Source: Roseibium aggregatum
GTDB lineage: Bacteria > Pseudomonadota > Alphaproteobacteria > Rhizobiales > Stappiaceae
Reading direction: 5' to 3'
Assembly (NCBI RefSeq): GCF_017309185.1
Contig: NZ_JAEKJZ010000002.1
Span: 1-64,000 of the forward strand
DNA: 64,000 bases
The notes beneath the pieces are model-generated. The model did no database searches. It saw only the letters and a program-made list of their open reading frames with translations, and had not been told where the DNA came from. Positions 8,855 through 17,201 of this stretch are shown here, one piece after another. The stretch's first letter is position 1. Each line of letters starts with the position of its first letter. The position numbers and the translations under genes were made by a program.

Positions 8855-9250
8855 TTGAAACGTTCTCATACCCCGGCCGGCATCCGCCCGCCTTTCGCCC
8901 GCTACAGCCACGCCATAGAGGTCCCGCCGGGGCACCGCCTGCTCTTTGCCTCCGGTCAGCTTGGCATCGCGCCGGATGAGACCGTCCCCCCCGATGTCGA
9001 AGGCCAGACCCGGCAGTGTTTCGCAAACATTCGCGCCATTCTGGAAGATGCCGGGATGACCCTTGACGACGTGGTGCGCATCAACGCCTATGTGACCGGC
9101 CGCGAGCATCTTCCCGGCTACATGAAGACCCGCGATCAGTTCATTTCGACGCCGCCTCCGGCCTCGACCCTTATGATCGTCTCCGGCTTCGCGAGGGAGG
9201 AATTCGTTGTCGAGATCGAGGTCATCGCGGCTGCCGAAACCGCCGACTAG
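8855..9250 (+). CDS. Rid (YjgF/YER057c/UK114) family protein lacking the catalytic Arg
   Basis: A 131-residue Rid-family protein. I start it at TTG 8855, which has CAGGA upstream and gives the normal family length; an ATG at 8777 adds 26 residues unlike the family. Conserved elements are YSHAIEVPPGHRLLFASGQLG, NIRAILEDAGMTLDDVV and the C-terminal VVEIEVIA. RidA enzymes carry an arginine (E. coli R105) in a P-x-R-S/T context needed for imine deaminase activity; here the same place reads PPPASTL, so that arginine is Ala. Rid subfamilies without this Arg are known and often accompany catabolism of nitrogenous compounds. It lies 34 bases before the creatininase-family gene. Confidence 0.85.
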   Translation: MKRSHTPAGIRPPFARYSHAIEVPPGHRLLFASGQLGIAPDETVPPDVEGQTRQCFANIRAILEDAGMTLDDVVRINAYVTGREHLPGYMKTRDQFISTPPPASTLMIVSGFAREEFVVEIEVIAAAETAD

Positions 9251-9284
9251 CGGCATAAAAACAATTAATTGAAAGAAAATTCTA

Positions 9285-10097
9285 ATGCAGGACTTGAAAA
9301 TCCCGGCGCGCTACTGGCAGAACATGACCACGACGGATTTCACAAGCCCGTCTGTCGGCAACTGGATCGCCGTTCTGCCGGTCGCGGCAATAGAACAGCA
9401 CGGGCCGCATCTGCCCGTCTTCACCGACACCGCCATCGCCCAGGGTCAGGTCCGGCGCGTCATCGATTTGCTGCCGGACGATCTTCCAGCCACATTCCTG
9501 CCCGTTCAGGCGGTCGGCAAGTCGAACGAACACATTTCCTCGCCCGGCACCCTCACCCTGACCTGGGAAACGGCGATCAAGGCCTGGCTCGAAATCGGCG
9601 AGAGCGTCGCCCGCGCAGGTGTTCGCAAACTCGTGCTGATCAATTCCCACGGCGGCAATTTTCCCCTGGTCGACATCATCACCCGCGAACTGCGCGTCAA
9701 TCTCGGCATGCTGGCCGTCGGCACCGCCTGGGCCCGCTTCGGCCAGCCCGATGGCATCTTCTCGGACCACGAACTCGCTTTCGGCATTCACGGCGGTGAC
9801 GTCGAGACCTCTATCATGCTGCATCTCCACCCGGAGCTGGTGCGCATGGACAAGGCCGAGAACTTCCGCTCCTCCCAGGAAGGCCTTGTCGAGGATTTCA
9901 AATACCTGCGCGCCCACGGGCCCCAGCAATTCGGCTGGAAGGCCCAGGACCTCAACCCGGCCGGAGCCGTCGGTGACGCCTCGATCGCAACCCCGGAAAA
10001 GGGCAGGCTCTCGCTGGACCACGCGGCCCGGGGCTTTGTCGAATTGCTCAAGGACGTGCACGCGTTCGATATGAACCGGCTCTGGCGGGAGGAGTAA
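9285..10097 (+). CDS. Creatininase family hydrolase
   Basis: A 270-residue member of the creatininase/MftE/ArfB family, metal-dependent amidohydrolases that open cyclic amides or formamides. Metal-ligand motifs are complete: EQHGPHLPVFTD (about residue 37), INSHGGN (about 122) and GIHGGDVETS (about 167). Length matches family members. It follows the Rid-family gene in the same direction and is divergent from the ABC/amidohydrolase operon, so both units probably act on one imported compound. Creatinine, a hydantoin-like ring or a ring-opened pyrimidine product are all possible. The family is clear; the substrate is not. Confidence 0.87.
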   Translation: MQDLKIPARYWQNMTTTDFTSPSVGNWIAVLPVAAIEQHGPHLPVFTDTAIAQGQVRRVIDLLPDDLPATFLPVQAVGKSNEHISSPGTLTLTWETAIKAWLEIGESVARAGVRKLVLINSHGGNFPLVDIITRELRVNLGMLAVGTAWARFGQPDGIFSDHELAFGIHGGDVETSIMLHLHPELVRMDKAENFRSSQEGLVEDFKYLRAHGPQQFGWKAQDLNPAGAVGDASIATPEKGRLSLDHAARGFVELLKDVHAFDMNRLWREE

Positions 10098-10135
10098 CCG
10101 GCGAGCCGGCCCAAGTTGCTGACACCCCATCTGAC

Positions 10136-10320
10136 AGTCATTCCGGACAAGTGCAGCGGAGCTGCGCGCAGATCCGGAACCCAGAAATAGTCTGCGCCAA
10201 AGGCGCGCCTTGTCTGTTGTTTACCGAGTTCAAGATGTTTCGGTACTCGCTATCGCTCGCGCTTATGTCTGGTTTCCGGCTCACGCAATGACGCTTCACG
10301 TCACGCTGTCCGGAATGACT
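10136..10320. repeat. MITE-like palindromic intergenic element
   Basis: A 185-base element bounded by perfect 14-base inverted ends: AGTCATTCCGGACA at 10136-10149 and its complement TGTCCGGAATGACT at 10307-10320. Inside each end is a second partly matching arm (GATCCGGAACCCAG at 10171-10184 against CTGGTTTCCGG at 10269-10279), so the whole could fold into a long imperfect hairpin. There is no open frame. It occupies the gap between two convergent genes, as expected for a dispersed repeat. It is the only copy I see in the window, so its repetitive nature is inferred from its form. Confidence 0.6.
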
Positions 10321-10371
10321 TCGAGAGGTTTGTCAGCAGTCTGAGCCGGCTATATCCGGTACGGAAACCGG

Positions 10372-10833
10372 TCAATCGGCGAAGGATCTCTCATTGTTCA
10401 GAAACTGCCGTTCCCAGGCGTCCAGCTCGGCCAGGACATGCGCCTTGAACCCGGCCGGATCCCGCTCGAGAAACGCCTTCTTCTCCTTTGGAATATCCAG
10501 AAACACGCTCAGGTGCCGGTTCGACCATAAAACCAGTTCCAGCATCACGTGGATCAGGTCCTTGCCCATCGGAGTGAGGAAATAGAACTTGCGGCGCTTG
10601 CTGGCCGGATGGGGGACGGACGCGACAAGCCCTTCGCCTTCCAGTTTTTTCAGGCGCTCGCTTAAAATGCTGCTGGAAATCTGCTCTTCCGCGGCCAGCA
10701 TGTCCTTGTACTCGTGCACCCCCAAAAACATCAGGTTGCGGACGATCAGCAACGTCCAGTGATCGCCCACGATATCCAGGGCACAGGCGACAGGACAGCC
10801 CGAGCGGCTTCTATGTTCGGTTTTCGCGACCAT
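10372..10833 (-). CDS. HxlR family winged-helix regulator
   Basis: A 153-residue regulator. The HxlR domain begins with the conserved cysteine segment GCPVACALDIVGDHWTLLIVRNL, continues through helix-turn-helix ISSSILSERLKKLEGEGLV and ends with the wing YFLTPMGKDL. The Cys near residue 13 is the one that senses thiols or electrophiles in several family members. I start at ATG 10833; 13 further codons upstream remain open, but HxlR proteins usually begin just before the Cys. It is divergent from a membrane-protein/YciI pair and probably regulates it from the AT-rich gap. Confidence 0.88.
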   Translation of the reverse strand: MVAKTEHRSRSGCPVACALDIVGDHWTLLIVRNLMFLGVHEYKDMLAAEEQISSSILSERLKKLEGEGLVASVPHPASKRRKFYFLTPMGKDLIHVMLELVLWSNRHLSVFLDIPKEKKAFLERDPAGFKAHVLAELDAWERQFLNNERSFAD

Positions 10834-10851
10834 CAAAAAACACTTGCATAT

Positions 10852-10888
10852 TAGAATTACACCTCTTATCACTTCTATTATAGAATTA
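10852..10888. promoter_or_regulatory. Direct TAGAATTA repeats in HxlR/membrane-protein gap
   Basis: The octamer TAGAATTA occurs at 10852-10859 and again at 10881-10888, a start-to-start spacing of 29 bases, in the AT-rich divergent promoter between the HxlR gene and the gene at 10921. The spacing is close to three helical turns, which would put both sites on one DNA face. Proposed as the HxlR binding region; inference from position and repetition. Confidence 0.35.
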
Positions 10889-10920
10889 TTTGATCAAGTT
10901 TCAACGGAAAGGCCGGTTCC

Positions 10921-11355
10921 ATGGAACTTAGAAGGATCGCTCTGTTCGTCGCCGCCTATTTCGTCATCACCATGGCCTGGGCCTACCCATGGCACATGAT
11001 GTTTTTTCACGACCGATATGTTGAGTGGGGTGCTTTCCAGCGGACCGAGCCCGTCATGTCACTGGGCATTGCCGCCATCCTGATCCAGGGGTCCGTGATC
11101 GGGTATCTTTATCCCTTCTACGACAAGGGCGAAGGCAATCCGGTCCTCCAGGGCGTTAAATTCAATCTGATCGTTGGACTGATGACCTACACGGCGATGG
11201 GATTCGCGACGGCGGCGAAGTTCGACATCGATCCGATCCTGCCCTTTCTTGCCTACCATACAGTCTTTCAGGTCATCCAGTTCACCCTGACTGGCACAGC
11301 TTTGGGCCTTATTTTCAGAAACCGGCCCGCAACCGAAGGAGTACGTCATGCCTAG
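10921..11355 (+). CDS. Small integral membrane protein, unknown function
   Basis: A 144-residue protein with four hydrophobic segments (about residues 5-22, 44-66, 80-98 and 108-130) and short polar loops, predicted to sit in the inner membrane. I do not recognise a named family. Its stop overlaps the start of the YciI-like gene by 8 bases, so the two are translationally coupled. It is divergent from the HxlR regulator, the layout usual for stress-inducible small operons. AAAGG lies 11 bases before the ATG. Confidence 0.75.
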   Translation: MELRRIALFVAAYFVITMAWAYPWHMMFFHDRYVEWGAFQRTEPVMSLGIAAILIQGSVIGYLYPFYDKGEGNPVLQGVKFNLIVGLMTYTAMGFATAAKFDIDPILPFLAYHTVFQVIQFTLTGTALGLIFRNRPATEGVRHA

Positions 11356-11668
11356 CTTTCTCTTCACCTATCACGGCGGCAAAAAACCCGACACGCCCGA
11401 AGCCGGCAAAGAGGGAATGGAAAAGTGGAAGGCCTGGGCCGCTGGTCTGGGAAAAGCACTCGTAAACCCAGGCACCCCCGTAGGCATGACCAGGGTCTTG
11501 ACGAAAGACGGCGTCTCAGATGAGCCTTCACCGCACCCGATCATGGGCTTTTCCATTATCGAGGCGGAAAGCATGGACGCAGCCATCGATCTCCTGAAAG
11601 ACTGCCCGCACCTCCATATGTTCGAAGGAACGCTGGAAGTCTCGGAAATGATGGAGATGCCGGCGTAG
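11348..11668 (+). CDS. YciI-like (YCII-related domain) protein
   Basis: A 106-residue protein of the YCII/dimeric alpha-beta barrel group. Recognisable features are the N-terminal strand SFLFTYHGG, the conserved central PIMGFSIIEAESMDAAIDLL (strand, then helix over the barrel) and the terminal TLEVSEMMEM strand. Family members form dimers; most have no proven activity, though some bind or transform small ligands. It is coupled to the upstream membrane-protein gene and is the second cistron of a unit likely controlled by the adjacent HxlR protein. Confidence 0.8.
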   Translation: MPSFLFTYHGGKKPDTPEAGKEGMEKWKAWAAGLGKALVNPGTPVGMTRVLTKDGVSDEPSPHPIMGFSIIEAESMDAAIDLLKDCPHLHMFEGTLEVSEMMEMPA

Positions 11669-11782
11669 GAGCAGTTTAGCTGCACCACCGCTGAGGGCTT
11701 TAGCCATGCTCGCCAGAAGCGGGCGTTGAGAGGGTGAAAGAGGCTGCCCTGCACGGAATACGAGGTTGCAACGGCAATTGAT

Positions 11783-11868
11783 TGGTGCGGGCGACGGGAC
11801 TCGAACCCGTACAGCCTAGGGCCGAGGGATTTTAAGTCCCTTGTGTCTACCAGTTCCACCACGCCCGC
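11783..11868 (-). tRNA. tRNA-Leu (anticodon UAA)
   Basis: Read on the minus strand, GCGGGCG (11862-11868) pairs with CGCCCGC (11787-11793) as a 7-bp acceptor stem, followed by discriminator A and an encoded CCA. The anticodon stem-loop GGGAC-TTAAAAT-CCC carries TAA, decoding UUA. A long variable arm (CTCGGCCCTAGGCTG region) identifies a class II tRNA, and the T arm has GGGTTCGAGTCCC. At 86 bases with CCA, it is of normal size for leucine tRNAs. Confidence 0.97.
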
Positions 11869-12111
11869 TTGTTCCAATTCTCCCCTAACCGGCCCACCGG
11901 AAAAGCGCAAGCCGGGACCGGCTGATTTCACAGGCGGAAACAGCCGATGTTCCGGGTCCGGCGGTTTTTACGGCAACGGAAGCTGGAAATTGGCGCCCGG
12001 CGGGAGTATGTGAACAAGGAAGATCAAAAAACCATGTGCTCCGTGCCGATGCGATGCTTGATTGAAAGCGTTCCGGTCAGGCGCACCCATCGAGCTTGAG
12101 ACACGTATCCC

Positions 12112-12942
12112 ATGGTCAGCTATATCGACGCCGCCGAAGCCCCCTTGAAGAATACCGGCCAGGTCCGCCTCTACGGCCCTGAGGATTTTGAAGGCATGCG
12201 GCGTGCCGGTCGTTTGACCGCCGCCTGCCTCGATGAGCTGACGGATCTGGTCAAGCCGGGTGTCACGACCCAGGAAATCAATGATTTCGTCTACAAGTTC
12301 GGCATGGACAACAACGCCCTGCCGGCGACATTGAACTACCGCGGCTACACCAAATCCACCTGCACGTCCGTCAACCACGTCGTCTGCCACGGCATTCCGA
12401 ACAACAAGGCCCTGCGCGAGGGCGACATCGTCAACATCGACGTCACCTATATCGTCGACGGCTGGCACGGCGATTCCAGCCGCATGTATCCGGTTGGCCC
12501 GTTGAAGCGGGCGGCAGAGCGCCTGATCGATGTCACTTACGAATCGCTGATGCGCGGCATCGAGGCCGCCAGGCCGGGCAACACCACCGGCGATATCGGC
12601 GCGGCGATCCAGACCTTTGTCGAGGCCCAGCGCTGCTCGGTCGTGCGCGACTTCTGCGGCCATGGCGTGGGTCTTTTGTTCCACGACACGCCAAATATCC
12701 TTCATTACGGCCGTCCCGGCGAAGGGGTCGAGCTGAAACCCGGCATGATCTTCACCATCGAGCCGATGGTCAATCTCGGTCGGCCGCACGTCAAGGTGCT
12801 CAGCGACGGCTGGACCGCCGTCACCCGCGACCGCTCGCTCTCCGCCCAGTTCGAGCATTCCGTCGGCATCACGGCGGAGGGCTGCGAGATCTTCACGCTC
12901 TCTCCGAAGGGCCTTCACAAGCCCGGTCTGCCGAACGACTAG
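12112..12942 (+). CDS. map: Type I methionine aminopeptidase
   Basis: A 276-residue cytosolic metalloenzyme that removes the initiator Met from nascent proteins. All metal ligands are visible: two Asp in [16 protein letters not shown], His in [10 protein letters not shown], Glu in FTIEPMV and Glu in FEHSVGIT. The substrate-site His is in [10 protein letters not shown]. Length and motif order match bacterial type I enzymes. It lies 7 bases before radC, so the two form an operon. Confidence 0.96.
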   Translation: MVSYIDAAEAPLKNTGQVRLYGPEDFEGMRRAGRLTAACLDELTDLVKPGVTTQEINDFVYKFGMDNNALPATLNYRGYTKSTCTSVNHVVCHGIPNNKALREGDIVNIDVTYIVDGWHGDSSRMYPVGPLKRAAERLIDVTYESLMRGIEAARPGNTTGDIGAAIQTFVEAQRCSVVRDFCGHGVGLLFHDTPNILHYGRPGEGVELKPGMIFTIEPMVNLGRPHVKVLSDGWTAVTRDRSLSAQFEHSVGITAEGCEIFTLSPKGLHKPGLPND

Positions 12943-12949
12943 GAGTTCC

Positions 12950-13660
12950 ATGTCCGACCCAAAGCCCGAGGCCGGGACGAAGGCGTCCCAGCCGGACCAC
13001 AAGGGCCACCGGCAAAGACTGCGGGAGAGATTCCGTAAAAACGGCGAGCAAAGCCTCGCCGACTATGAACTGCTTGAATTCCTGTTATTTTCCGCCCTGC
13101 CCCGGCAGGACACGAAGCCGATCGCCAAGGCCCTCTTGAAGCGCTTCGGCTCCTTTTCGGCGGCCCTTGCCGCGCCGCGCGCGCGCCTGAAGGAGATTAC
13201 CGGCCTGTCGGATGTCAGCATCGACACCCTGAAGGCGGTTCATGCGGCGATCGCCCGCTATCACCGGGCGGAGTTGGACGAGCGCCGGCTTCTGGACTCC
13301 TGGTCCAAGGTGATTGCCTACCTGCAGGCCTCGATGGAACACGCCGATATCGAGCAGTTCCGGATCCTCTTCCTGGACAAGAAGAACGGCCTGCTCGCCG
13401 ACGAGATCCAGCAGACGGGGACCGTCGATCATACCCCGGTCTATCCGCGCGAGGTGATCCGCCGCGCGCTCGAACTGGGCGCCACCGCGCTCATTCTCGT
13501 GCACAACCACCCTTCAGGCGACCCGGCCCCGTCGCGCGCCGACATCGAGATGACCCGGAAGATCGTCGACATCGCCAAACCGCTCGGCATCGAGGTGCAC
13601 GACCATGTCATCGTCGGCCTCAGGAACACGGTCAGCTTCCGCAGCCTGCGCCTGATCTGA
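12950..13660 (+). CDS. radC: RadC/JAMM family protein (UPF0758)
   Basis: A 236-residue RadC-family protein. The N-terminal third contains helix-hairpin-helix elements ([20 protein letters not shown] and [12 protein letters not shown]). The C-terminal JAB/MPN domain carries the metalloprotease-like motif [14 protein letters not shown] (His-x-His-x10-Asp), with the supporting Glu upstream in [12 protein letters not shown]. Despite the name, a DNA-repair role for RadC has been disputed and the activity is unknown. It is coupled to map, 7 bases upstream. Confidence 0.93.
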   Translation: MSDPKPEAGTKASQPDHKGHRQRLRERFRKNGEQSLADYELLEFLLFSALPRQDTKPIAKALLKRFGSFSAALAAPRARLKEITGLSDVSIDTLKAVHAAIARYHRAELDERRLLDSWSKVIAYLQASMEHADIEQFRILFLDKKNGLLADEIQQTGTVDHTPVYPREVIRRALELGATALILVHNHPSGDPAPSRADIEMTRKIVDIAKPLGIEVHDHVIVGLRNTVSFRSLRLI

Positions 13661-13882
13661 CCCCGCCCCTCGAAACTGCCCGGCCGGATCTTATCCGGCT
13701 CAACGGTCATTCATTGATAATTTACTACGAATTGAGGGGCATTCCTTAACCTCACCCGGCGATAGTCGTCTCAGGGACTGCTGAGACAAGGGTATTTTTC
13801 GATCCACAACAAAAGCGGGGGATCGGAAGGCTAAGCTGCGGGAAGCTCATTCTCAACAGCCCCTGATGTGACTGGGCTGTAG

Positions 13883-16168
13883 ATGCAACATATAAAAAAC
13901 AACTCAGCTGGAAAGATAGCCAATGCGATCATCATTCCGATGGTCGTCGTGGTTCTTGCCGCCGTCGCCGGAATTTTCGGCCTGATGCACTGGTCAGCGC
14001 GCCTGTCCGACCAAAGCGCCAAGCAGTCCCAGCAAACGCTGATAGCCGGCGCCCTGCAGCTCACCCTGAACTACATGGCGAAGCAGCAAACCGGTGTCGT
14101 TATCTGGGACAAGGCCTATCGCGTCGTCAATCAGCCGCAGCCGGACCGGAGCTGGATCTTTAACAACATGATGCACTGGATGTACCAGGCGCACGGCTTT
14201 ACCAAGTCGGCGCTGGTCGACCGGAACTTCGAGATTGCCTACGCTTATTCCAGCAATCACAAGAAAGACTGGATGCCGCCGGAGCTGTTCGATGAGCTTC
14301 AGCCGGCCGTCGCGAAGGTCCGTGCCCGCTACATCTCCTCCTTTCGCCGCACCCCGTCCGGTCTTCACAGCTACGTTCCCAGGGACAGCAGCGCCCGGCA
14401 TTCGATCGCGCAGACGGGCACCGTCTCCATCGACGGCGAACCTTATCTGTTCACCGCCGCCGCCGTCATGCCGCAGGTCCAGACGATATCCCACGAACGC
14501 AACCCGCCCGCGGTTCTGATCGGTCTCATTCCCCTGCGCGGTGAAAAACTGAAAGATATTCTGGAAATGACCGGCCTGGACACGTTCGCGCTTACGAACG
14601 ATCAGGCCAACCGCGACGCCCTCGGCATGTTCGAAATGCGCTCGCCCCGTGGCCGAAAGGTCGGTGTCATTGCCTGGCAGGCCACACAGCCGGGCAGCCA
14701 GATGCTTGAGCGCATCATCCGCTACATGGCGGTCGCCGCCTTCATGATCGCCGCGGTCGTGATCGCCGTGATCGTATTCACCCGTCAAATGACCCGGCGC
14801 CTGGCCAGCAGCGAAGCAAAAGCGGTCCACGCGTCCCGTCACGATCAGCTCTCGGGCTTACCGAACAGGGCCAGATTCCACACGCTCTTGACCGACATTC
14901 TGGAAGAAGCCGCCGTCAAGGGCAGGAAAACCGCCGTCGTCTACATCGATCTGGATCACTTCAAGGACATCAACGACACGCTGGGGCACTCCGCCGGCGA
15001 CAAGGTGATCACGGCAATCGCCCAGCGCCTGCGGCGCGTCATTCCAGAAACAGGAACGAACGCCGGTATCGTGGCACGCATCAGCGGCGACGAGTTCGCG
15101 ATGGCCCTGAAGGACTGCGTCGACGACGAATGGCTGGAGCATATTCTGGACCAGGTGCAGGACGAGATCGGCCGCCCGATCATGATCGGCAGCCGGGAAC
15201 TTCATGCCAGCCTGTCCATGGGCGCCGCGATCTCTCCCAGGGACGGCGACGACCCGGACGAGTTGCTTCGCAAGGCCGACATCGCGCTTTATGACGCCAA
15301 GGCCAACGGGCGCAACAGACGCTCCTTCTTCGAACCCTCCATGGAACAGCACGTTCAATCCAAGGACAAACTGTCCCGGGAGCTCCGCTGGGCGTTGAAG
15401 AACGACCAGCTCGACCTGGCCTTTCAGCCCCAGTCCGACACCGACGTCAAGCGGATCGTCTCCGTCGAGGCCCTGGCGCGCTGGACCAAGAAGGACGGAA
15501 CGGTCGTTTCTCCGGCCCAGTTCATCCCGGTCGCGGAAGAAACCGGCCTGATCAACGATCTGGGCATCTGGGTGTTGAACAAGGCCTGCGCCAAGGCGCA
15601 TGAATGGCCGGGGATCGTCGTCGCGGTCAACGTATCGCCGAACCAGTTCAAGCATCCCCGGTTCGTGGAAAAGGTCATGGCGATCCTGGCTGCGAACAAT
15701 CTGCCGCCCCAGCGCCTGGAACTCGAGGTCACCGAGAGCGTCTTTGCCGGCCGCAACGATGCCGTGCTGAAGGCTCTGCGCCGGTTGAAGAACCTCGGTG
15801 TGAAGGTCGCACTCGACGATTTCGGCTCGGGGTACTCCAGCCTCAGCTACCTGCGCCGCTTTCCGTTCGACACGCTCAAGATCGACCGGGACTTCGTGTC
15901 CGACATGAACGGCAATCCCGAAGCCGAGGCCATTCTCGTATCCATCATTCAACTCGGGAAGGCCCTCGGGATGACCATCGTGGCCGAAGGCATCGAGACA
16001 GCCGAGCAGATCGAATTCCTGCAACAGCACGACTGCCATCGTCTGCAGGGATATTTCATATCGAAGCCTTTGTCGGAGACCGCGCTGTCTGCGTTCCTGA
16101 GAGAATTCCAAGACGGCAGAGCCACCGGTTTCGGCGCCGACCTCAGCTACCATTCGCGCGCGGTTTAG
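13883..16168 (+). CDS. CHASE4-GGDEF-EAL cyclic-di-GMP protein
   Basis: A 761-residue membrane protein. An N-terminal helix (about residues 13-34) and a second one (about 287-310) enclose a periplasmic CHASE4-like sensor domain. The GGDEF domain (about 325-490) has its signature changed to SGDEF (ARISGDEFAMAL). The EAL domain (about 500-745) keeps catalytic elements VEALARW, DDFGSGYSSLSYLRRFP, KIDRDFV and VAEGIET. The expected activity is therefore c-di-GMP hydrolysis, with the cyclase half possibly regulatory, although some non-canonical GGDEF sites remain active. It stands alone, convergent with meaB. Confidence 0.92.
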   Translation: MQHIKNNSAGKIANAIIIPMVVVVLAAVAGIFGLMHWSARLSDQSAKQSQQTLIAGALQLTLNYMAKQQTGVVIWDKAYRVVNQPQPDRSWIFNNMMHWMYQAHGFTKSALVDRNFEIAYAYSSNHKKDWMPPELFDELQPAVAKVRARYISSFRRTPSGLHSYVPRDSSARHSIAQTGTVSIDGEPYLFTAAAVMPQVQTISHERNPPAVLIGLIPLRGEKLKDILEMTGLDTFALTNDQANRDALGMFEMRSPRGRKVGVIAWQATQPGSQMLERIIRYMAVAAFMIAAVVIAVIVFTRQMTRRLASSEAKAVHASRHDQLSGLPNRARFHTLLTDILEEAAVKGRKTAVVYIDLDHFKDINDTLGHSAGDKVITAIAQRLRRVIPETGTNAGIVARISGDEFAMALKDCVDDEWLEHILDQVQDEIGRPIMIGSRELHASLSMGAAISPRDGDDPDELLRKADIALYDAKANGRNRRSFFEPSMEQHVQSKDKLSRELRWALKNDQLDLAFQPQSDTDVKRIVSVEALARWTKKDGTVVSPAQFIPVAEETGLINDLGIWVLNKACAKAHEWPGIVVAVNVSPNQFKHPRFVEKVMAILAANNLPPQRLELEVTESVFAGRNDAVLKALRRLKNLGVKVALDDFGSGYSSLSYLRRFPFDTLKIDRDFVSDMNGNPEAEAILVSIIQLGKALGMTIVAEGIETAEQIEFLQQHDCHRLQGYFISKPLSETALSAFLREFQDGRATGFGADLSYHSRAV

Positions 16169-16199
16169 TTGCGGAGTTCAATGCGGCTGCGCGCAGGCG

Positions 16200-17156
16200 T
16201 CAACCGGAGAGGCGCTGCCTGAGATCCGATGCGAAGGCGGCAAAGCTGGTGAACGGAGCTTCCAGCGCCCGGTCCGGCCATCCACCAGCGCTGTCCGCCC
16301 TGGCAAGCCCTAGTCCCGTCTGGCCAAATTCCGTGCGCACCATGTCCTCAAACCACGCCCTGTGCTGAAGCCGCCGAAGCGTCTTCAACCGGCCGGTTTC
16401 CATCAGAAGGAGGTAATGACGCCGGCAATGCGCCACCAGATCCTCGACGCCCGTCCTGTCCCGGGCGGAGACCTCGCAGACGGGAACGGACCAAGACGCC
16501 TGGCCCGGCGCGCTCAGGGAGAGCGCACCCGTGACATCCGATGCCGCGCGGCGCGCCAGCGCGCCCATATCGGCCTTGGTAACCGCGACGATGTCCGGCA
16601 GCTCCATGATGCCCGCCTTCATGAACTGAAGACTGTCGCCGGAGCCGGGCTGAATGCACAGGACGACCGTGTCGACGGCCTGTTTGAGGTCTCCTTCCGA
16701 CTGGCCGATGCCGACGGTTTCCACGATCACCAGATCGCAGACCGCCCGAAGCACCGCAATGGCCGCGACCGCGTGATCGGACAGGCCGCCGAGGCGGTCG
16801 CGCGCCGCCATGGAGCGCACGAAGAGATGCTCGTCGGAAGGATCGGTCTTCAGCCGTGTCCGGTCGCCCAATAGCGCGCCGCCGGTCACGGCGGAGGACG
16901 GATCGACCGCCAGAACGCCGACCCGCTTCCCCTCGCGGCGGAAGGCCTTGACCAGTTCATCCGTCAGACTCGACTTGCCGACACCCGGAGGACCGGTCAA
17001 CCCGAGCACCTGTCCGAACGGGTCCTTCAGCACCCGGTCGAGAAACGCCGCTGTCTCCGCCTCTCCGGCATGGGTCTCCAGACGCGTCAATACCCGGCCC
17101 AGCCGGCGCTTGCCGCCCGCGCGCAGGTCTTCGAGAGACGGGTACCCGGCGCTCAC
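16200..17156 (-). CDS. meaB: MeaB/ArgK-type G3E GTPase, methylmalonyl-CoA mutase chaperone
   Basis: A 318-residue GTPase that guards and reactivates adenosylcobalamin-dependent methylmalonyl-CoA mutase. The P-loop is GPPGVGKSS (about residue 57), followed by the Mg site VLAVDPSS and GALLGDRTRL, a switch element DLVIVETVGIGQSE, and the base-recognition motif AVTKAD. Length is usual. The cognate mutase is not in this window. The gene lies 45 bases downstream of ppdK on the same strand and could share its transcript. It is the only clear user of cobalamin chemistry in the window apart from the riboswitch at 61.9 kb. Confidence 0.93.
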   Translation of the reverse strand: MSAGYPSLEDLRAGGKRRLGRVLTRLETHAGEAETAAFLDRVLKDPFGQVLGLTGPPGVGKSSLTDELVKAFRREGKRVGVLAVDPSSAVTGGALLGDRTRLKTDPSDEHLFVRSMAARDRLGGLSDHAVAAIAVLRAVCDLVIVETVGIGQSEGDLKQAVDTVVLCIQPGSGDSLQFMKAGIMELPDIVAVTKADMGALARRAASDVTGALSLSAPGQASWSVPVCEVSARDRTGVEDLVAHCRRHYLLLMETGRLKTLRRLQHRAWFEDMVRTEFGQTGLGLARADSAGGWPDRALEAPFTSFAAFASDLRQRLSG

Positions 17157-17201
17157 GCCGCCCCTGCCCTCGCGCCATTCGGTAAAAGCGGCCGCATTCG
17201 A

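Noticed and set aside
11783..11868. tRNA-Leu as an integration site of a mobile island
   Set aside because: No integrase or duplicated tRNA 3' end is seen nearby; the flanking genes are ordinary.
11371..11931. 186-codon minus-strand frame over the YciI-like gene and the tRNA
   Set aside because: It reads through tRNA-Leu and opposite the YciI gene; no domain.
11968..13002. 344-codon minus-strand frame opposite map
   Set aside because: Antisense to methionine aminopeptidase.
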